A stretch of 64,000 bases of DNA, taken from NCBI RefSeq assembly GCF_910596095.1, contig NC_056548.1:4179151-4243150 (forward strand). Direction: 5' to 3'. Position numbers and translations under genes: made by a program. Shown here in pieces: positions 59,636 to 64,000 of this stretch. The notes below the pieces were generated by a model. That model was not told the DNA's origin. It searched no databases and saw nothing but the letters and a program-made list of their open reading frames with translations. Positions within the stretch are counted from its first letter, which is position 1, and every line of letters starts with the position of its first letter. This DNA comes from Thunnus maccoyii (Eukaryota; Chordata; Actinopteri; Scombriformes; Scombridae).

Positions 59636-59888
59636 GATATATCATATTTTTCAAGATATCGTCGTTATTTAAGGGCAATTACAGACCACAATACTTTGAA
59701 AATCTCAGAGTTGCTGAGCTGCTCAAACCACAAGAAATATTTCTCCCAGACTGTTGTCATGTAGACATGAGGCTGAACAAACAACACAACTGATCTCAGA
59801 CCAGGTGTATTGATCACAAGATTACTCTAGTTGGAGAGATCAGTGACAAGAGCGAATGACTGTGATAGTCAACAAAAAACATGTGAGA
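59636..59888. repeat. Inverted copy of 45840-46092
   Basis: Reverse complement of the sequence after the 45448 exon; see the entry there. It follows the truncated start-exon intron within about 55 bp. Confidence 0.75.
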
Positions 59889-60600
59889 AGTCACTTTTAT
59901 ACCCGGCTAGTTGTGGAGCTTGTTGAGGGTCAGAGTTCAATGAGCCTCTCTTCGATCTCTTATGTTCACAATCAGTGGAACACTAGTCTTGATCCTCACC
60001 CTCTTTGTAGCCACAATGTTTTTTTTGTTTTAGACTCTGATTGGATACTGCTCTACTCCCATCTCAGACTCTTCTCCAAGTAAAATCAAACGCATCTTGT
60101 TTTTTGTCTACCATGAAATCAAATATGTTTGAAAACTGATGTAGTGTCTAGGATGGCTGAAGATGTGGTCAACACCAGTCCCAGAGACCCCTCGAACTAA
60201 AAGACCCATCATGGCGAGCACAAGTGTGGATTCTGTGCCAACTCAAGGGTTTTTGTCACAGATCTACAAAATTTGTCTGAGCTAATTATGGCAAAAATTT
60301 TGTAGTCTGCACTAACAGTAATCATTCGGAAAATCATTTTGTTCCTTGTCGTCAAAATGTTTCATGTTAAAAACATTACTGATGCTGTTTTTGAGATAGA
60401 CAAGTACAATTATACAAATATACCAAGCGAATGTCCAGATAGATTGAGTTATTTCAGCCATGCTAGCAGGACGGCCCTAAGAATGACAACGTCAGTCAGC
60501 CAGCTCAACCAGTTTGGTCCAGACTAAAATTTCTCTATTGCACACAGTCAGACATCCACTTCTATTGTGAAACACCAAAGTCCACCTGAACCATTACGTT
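59889..60600. other. Intergenic, nothing recognised
   Basis: ORFs at 59856-60083 and 60339-60527 show no known motif and no splice context. Confidence 0.5.
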
Positions 60601-61590
60601 AATAATAAGGAATAACTTAATAATGAGATGAGCATTTCATTTACTTTCTTCATATTATATTTAGTGTGAATGCTGAAAGCATTCATACTTTTGTTATCCA
60701 AATCTTTATTGTGTGATTGCGTTCTTCTCACTCTTTATTCTTATTCCGTCTTCCGTACGTTTTTTGCCGCATTTCAACTGCTGCATACTTTGTGCTATAA
60801 AAACCATTCAACTGTCAATCTGTGCAACTCATTCAGCAGATGTGTGCTTGTATTTTTCTGAAATGTAACATGTTTCAGCGATTTTATGTAATTTTTTAAA
60901 ACATTAAAATTTATAATGGCAGTCTATGGGACGAACCGTCCAACCGAGTTGGAACTTTCATCACTTTGACACTCAACTGCTCGGACGTCCCTTCTCCTAC
61001 AGACACCATTCAAACTGTAAAATGTTCACAAAACTTTGACCTTTCAAAGTTATCAGATTTTCAGTGATATCTTTTTTAGTTTTTCAGCAATTTAAGCCCA
61101 AAGTCAGGGGTTTTTCAGACTTTTTCAGGTCTCACCAGTCTGTCATGTGATCAGGCACAGTGGAGAGCACAGATAGTTTTAGACCAGAAATGTTTTTCTA
61201 AACTGCTGTCACTCCCACAATTTTAACTCCTCAAGCACATTTCTTGCCTCAGTATGTTGCCACAAGCCTCCTCTCTCTCACAATGTAAATTCATTTCACA
61301 TAGGACTTATAGTTTTTGAGATCTGAACCTTAATTGATAGAGAGTCCCTGTCATGTTCTCATTGACTGCAATACAGTCTGCAGGATGTGTGTCTCCTCTC
61401 ACTCCGGTTTCTTAAACAAACAGATTCTCTCTTCCTTCAAACACTTTTTACACATATCATTCATTCTCATGTTAAACTAGTCTTGCTTTCACTAATGACG
61501 TACAAATCTCTGGGCTTCAAGCTCTAGTTTGAGACAAATACATTTTAATCTTCAAAACAGAGATTTTTTTCCTCTCATTTTTGTTAAAGT
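60601..61590. repeat. Probable dispersed fish repeat
   Basis: gcattcatacttttgttatc ... ttccgtacgttttttgccgc and then cagtctatgggacgaaccgt resemble a class of long non-coding dispersed repeats in fish genomes. No protein is encoded. Confidence 0.4.
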
Positions 61591-61739
61591 CTGTTGGCTC
61601 AGTGGTTTAGAACACTGTTCTCTGATCAGCTTCACCTTAGATGACAACGGAAGGAGTCCAGGTGATGTCAATCTGCTTAATGAGCTGAGCTGAACTGAAC
61701 TGCTTTTTTGTCAATTTCATGCCATTGACAGACTAAACA

Positions 61740-62420
61740 CCAAAATCACACTAAGAGCAAGCGCGTAATAGTCCGAGAGGCCACATTGGACCCCAGGGTA
61801 ACGTCTAGGAAACTAAAGGCCTCTCCTGAAGTGGCTCCAGTCAATGTTCATGAGTCCACCATCAGGAGAACATGGAACATCAATGGTGTGTATGGCAGAG
61901 TTGTAGGGGAAAAAAGCCACTTCTCTCTACAAGATAAGTGGATAAGCTAGAGAACAATTGGAAATATGTTCTGTGGATGGATGAGACTGTAGTTGAACTT
62001 TTCGGCTTGAATGAGAAGCATTATGTTTGGCGATGAGCAAACATTGCGTTCCAGCATAAGAACCTTATCCCATCTGTGAAACATGGTGATGGTAGTATCA
62101 TGAACCAGGACCAGTATCTCTGGACCAGGACGGCTTGCAATCATTGAAGGAGCTATGAGTTCTAAATTGTACCAGCACATGTCAAGGTATCTGTCTGTGA
62201 ACTGAAGCTCAACATAAAGTGTGTCATGCAGTAAGACAACAACCCTAAACGGGCAAGTTATTCTACCAAAGAATAGTTAGAGCAGAAGAAAGATAATGTT
62301 TTGGAATGGCCGAGTCAAAGTCCCGCCCTTAATCTTATAGAAAAGCTGTGGAAGGACCTGAAGCAGGCAGTTAATGCCAAGAAGTCCACCAACATCCCTG
62401 AGTTGTTGGTATGTTTTCAT
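61740..62420 (+). pseudogene. Decayed Tc1 transposase
   Basis: Plus-strand blocks in order: TLDPRVTSRKLKASPEVAPV, then HESTIRRTW, and after several frameshifts [20 protein letters not shown] followed by NIPELL, the Tc1 catalytic-end motif (normally PDLNPIE). Stops and frameshifts are frequent and no terminal repeats were identified. Confidence 0.85.
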
Positions 62421-62504
62421 CATATTATAGCATATTTTGTTATCTTAAAACAAGCATATTTACATGAAATCAAAATTTACTCAAGAAGGTGCAGAATGGT
62501 TTGA

Positions 62505-63785
62505 TGAATAAAGCAGCGTAATCACACATTTTAATGCCAGTCAACGTTCATCCTGTGTTTGTCTCTTCATGGAGGAATCACTTTTTCCAAATGACACAAA
62601 CAACAAAACATATGTATAAACACTTGATTTTATTCTCAGCAGAATAATCCAACAAGGGGTGTAGTTTATCATTTTCAGCATAATAAATGAAGCAGTGGGA
62701 TAAAAAGGACAGTAGTCGGGGACAGTAATCCATAAAGTGCAAGTACAAACACTGGCTGAGTCATGACTTGGTGACGTTACACAAAGTGCAAACTTACAAC
62801 ACAAACTCATCATTACATTTTAACAGAGGACAGACTGTAAAGGCTGCACAGTCAATCACAGTGTGATCATAGCTGGTTCTTAGCTTAATTAAGTTTTAGT
62901 TTAATGCTTTTTGTATCTAATTAACAAACAGTTACTCATATTGGTACCAGTAATCTCACAATATTTAAAGCTGCATTCAGTGGCAGCTAGCAATAATGGA
63001 CTGAAACTATTATATTAAATGAAATAACCAGAAATCCTTTAATATCAGTTACCTGCAGAGATCCAGAAATTCAAGTTATGCTTGTTTATTTTTGATAAAA
63101 CTCAGAGAGAAGATTTTGGCAATATGTCATTGGGATGAGTTCCTGTCATCCAGCTGAGAAAACAGGGAAGACAAACGGATGCAAGCAAACTTTTCACAAT
63201 GAAAAATTGTTTTGAAGTCATTGATACTTGTTAATCTTAGCTAAATATAGCATAAAGTGTTAGCAACTCAAATACAACTTAACATTTATATAGGCACAGA
63301 GCACAGACCCCAAAGCATCAGACCTGCTTCAAAGAGGAGATATATATCAATACATAAGTGAGAATACAGAATACCATAAAGGCGAGCTTATCAGTTTTAC
63401 TGTAAGGCAAAAAGACACTCAGTCAAGCTGGCCGTGATAAAGTTTTACCCACATCATCTATACTTAACAAGTTTCAGTTTTGGGTAAAGTAGGCACCGTG
63501 TTTAAACAAGGAAGAAGAATGTATGAAATAAAGAAGAGGATATCTCTGATTCTGCTCAATCAATTTTTCATAGGGAGTGACTCTTTTTTTTTTTTTCATT
63601 TCTCCTGAACACGGCTGGAGCCTTATGACCATCTCTTTCCCCTTGCCAAATAAATTTAGTGCAGCAAAAACTGCAATATTTCCATGTAGTGGTGTAGAAG
63701 TATAAAGTTGCAGAAAACCTTCCCCCCATGTGTTTCTCCTGAACACGGCTCAGACCCTTCTGAACATCTCTTTCCATTCTTTCCT
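62505..63785. other. Intergenic, nothing recognised
   Basis: About 1.3 kb without a supported feature. A poly-T run lies at about 63586-63598, and a short repeat (tttctcctgaacacggct) occurs at 63600 and 63733. Confidence 0.55.
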
Positions 63786-63953
63786 TTAAGATTTGTTGCT
63801 TGTTGCAGGGGGAGGAGGACTTGGAGCACCTGCAGGTTGGATAGTTGTAGGTGGACTGGTCAGTACAGCAACTGGCGGGTGTGTTGACATTTCAGCATTA
63901 TTTCCAAGAACAAGCTCCTGGATGGTGGTGGGGGGGTCATCTTCTCCTTTTTC
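63786..63953 (-). CDS. Terminal Pro/Thr exon of a paralogous gene on the minus strand
   Basis: After acceptor gttttatcag at 63954, the frame encodes EKGEDDPPTTIQELVLGNNA, then a tail with LTSPPTTIQPAGAP, a run of prolines and ATSNKS, ending TAA at 63786. It is clearly homologous to the cluster's last exon at 46924 (TTQELVVGSNAG; SPPTTIQPAE). The rest of the gene would lie beyond 64000. Relative to the 33241 exon it has one base fewer at a C-run, so in this frame entry is phase 0 rather than 2. If the upstream exon is phase 2, the product would be frameshifted. Confidence 0.6.
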   Translation of the reverse strand, partial: EKGEDDPPTTIQELVLGNNAEMSTHPPVAVLTSPPTTIQPAGAPSPPPPATSNKS

Positions 63954-64000
63954 CTGATAAAAACACAGAACATAATAAACACTGCACACAGTTTCAAAAT

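Noticed and set aside
61590..61670. tRNA-like box A string ggctcagtggtttagaacac
   Set aside because: No convincing B box or cloverleaf could be drawn; at most a SINE-derived trace.
1..64000. CRISPR arrays, prokaryotic operons, riboswitches, rRNA genes
   Set aside because: None seen; the spliced genes and transposon types show a vertebrate chromosome.

Overview
The window is eukaryotic, almost certainly from a ray-finned (teleost) fish. It is AT-rich, with small exons bounded by GT/AG splice sites, a FISNA-NACHT-LRR receptor gene of the fish-expanded NLRC3-like (NLR-C) family, and a dense load of fish-type transposons (Tc1-like, CACTA/EnSpm, hAT-like MITEs, L1- and L2-like LINE pieces, several unassigned inverted-repeat elements). 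The track lists many ORFs, but most are shadows or microsatellite translations. Few single-exon coding regions are real; most coding sequence was recovered by splicing.

Region 1 (1-15.1 kb, minus strand) is one NLRC3-like gene whose 3' end lies off the left edge. I reconstruct 14 coding exons that stay in frame across every junction: a start exon (15117), seven 114-bp copies of an N-terminal peptide-repeat exon, a 64-bp and a 229-bp exon, one 1804-bp FISNA+NACHT exon, and three 174-bp LRR exons. The peptide-repeat exons come in two flavours, and one type has been freshly tandem-duplicated with a 351-bp period. The introns hold a LINE fragment, a 1.5-kb inverted-repeat element and a 976-bp insertion for which an empty paralogous site exists in the same gene.

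Region 2 (15.1-24 kb) is non-genic: an element with 157-bp inverted arms, a Tc1-like transposon broken by a nested 1.74-kb element with a 3-bp target duplication, and an L1 remnant. Region 3 (24-30.6 kb) consists of repeated, diverged copies of a roughly 1.3-1.8 kb non-coding unit, carrying a hAT-like MITE, a LINE RT scrap, a CACTA MITE and a recurring small ORF. The same unit reappears at 56.2-59.4 kb.

Region 4 (30.6-47.1 kb, plus strand) is the most unusual part. It is a tandem array of small exons homologous to the N-terminal exons of the NLR gene (start exon plus peptide modules), with no NACHT or LRR exon. Sixteen exons are present. All the internal ones are phase 2-2, keep intact splice sites and have no in-frame stops, and a proline/threonine-rich last exon ends at 47089. 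They may form several short genes, one modular gene of about 545 codons, or recently duplicated NLR 5' debris.

Region 5 (47.1-64 kb) contains an L2-like LINE remnant, a 7.5-kb CACTA element with an intact 716-aa zinc-finger transposase (minus strand), another copy of the region-3 unit ending in an orphan start exon (59423), a decayed Tc1 transposase, and at 63.8 kb a minus-strand paralogue of the cluster's last exon, whose gene would lie to the right of the window.
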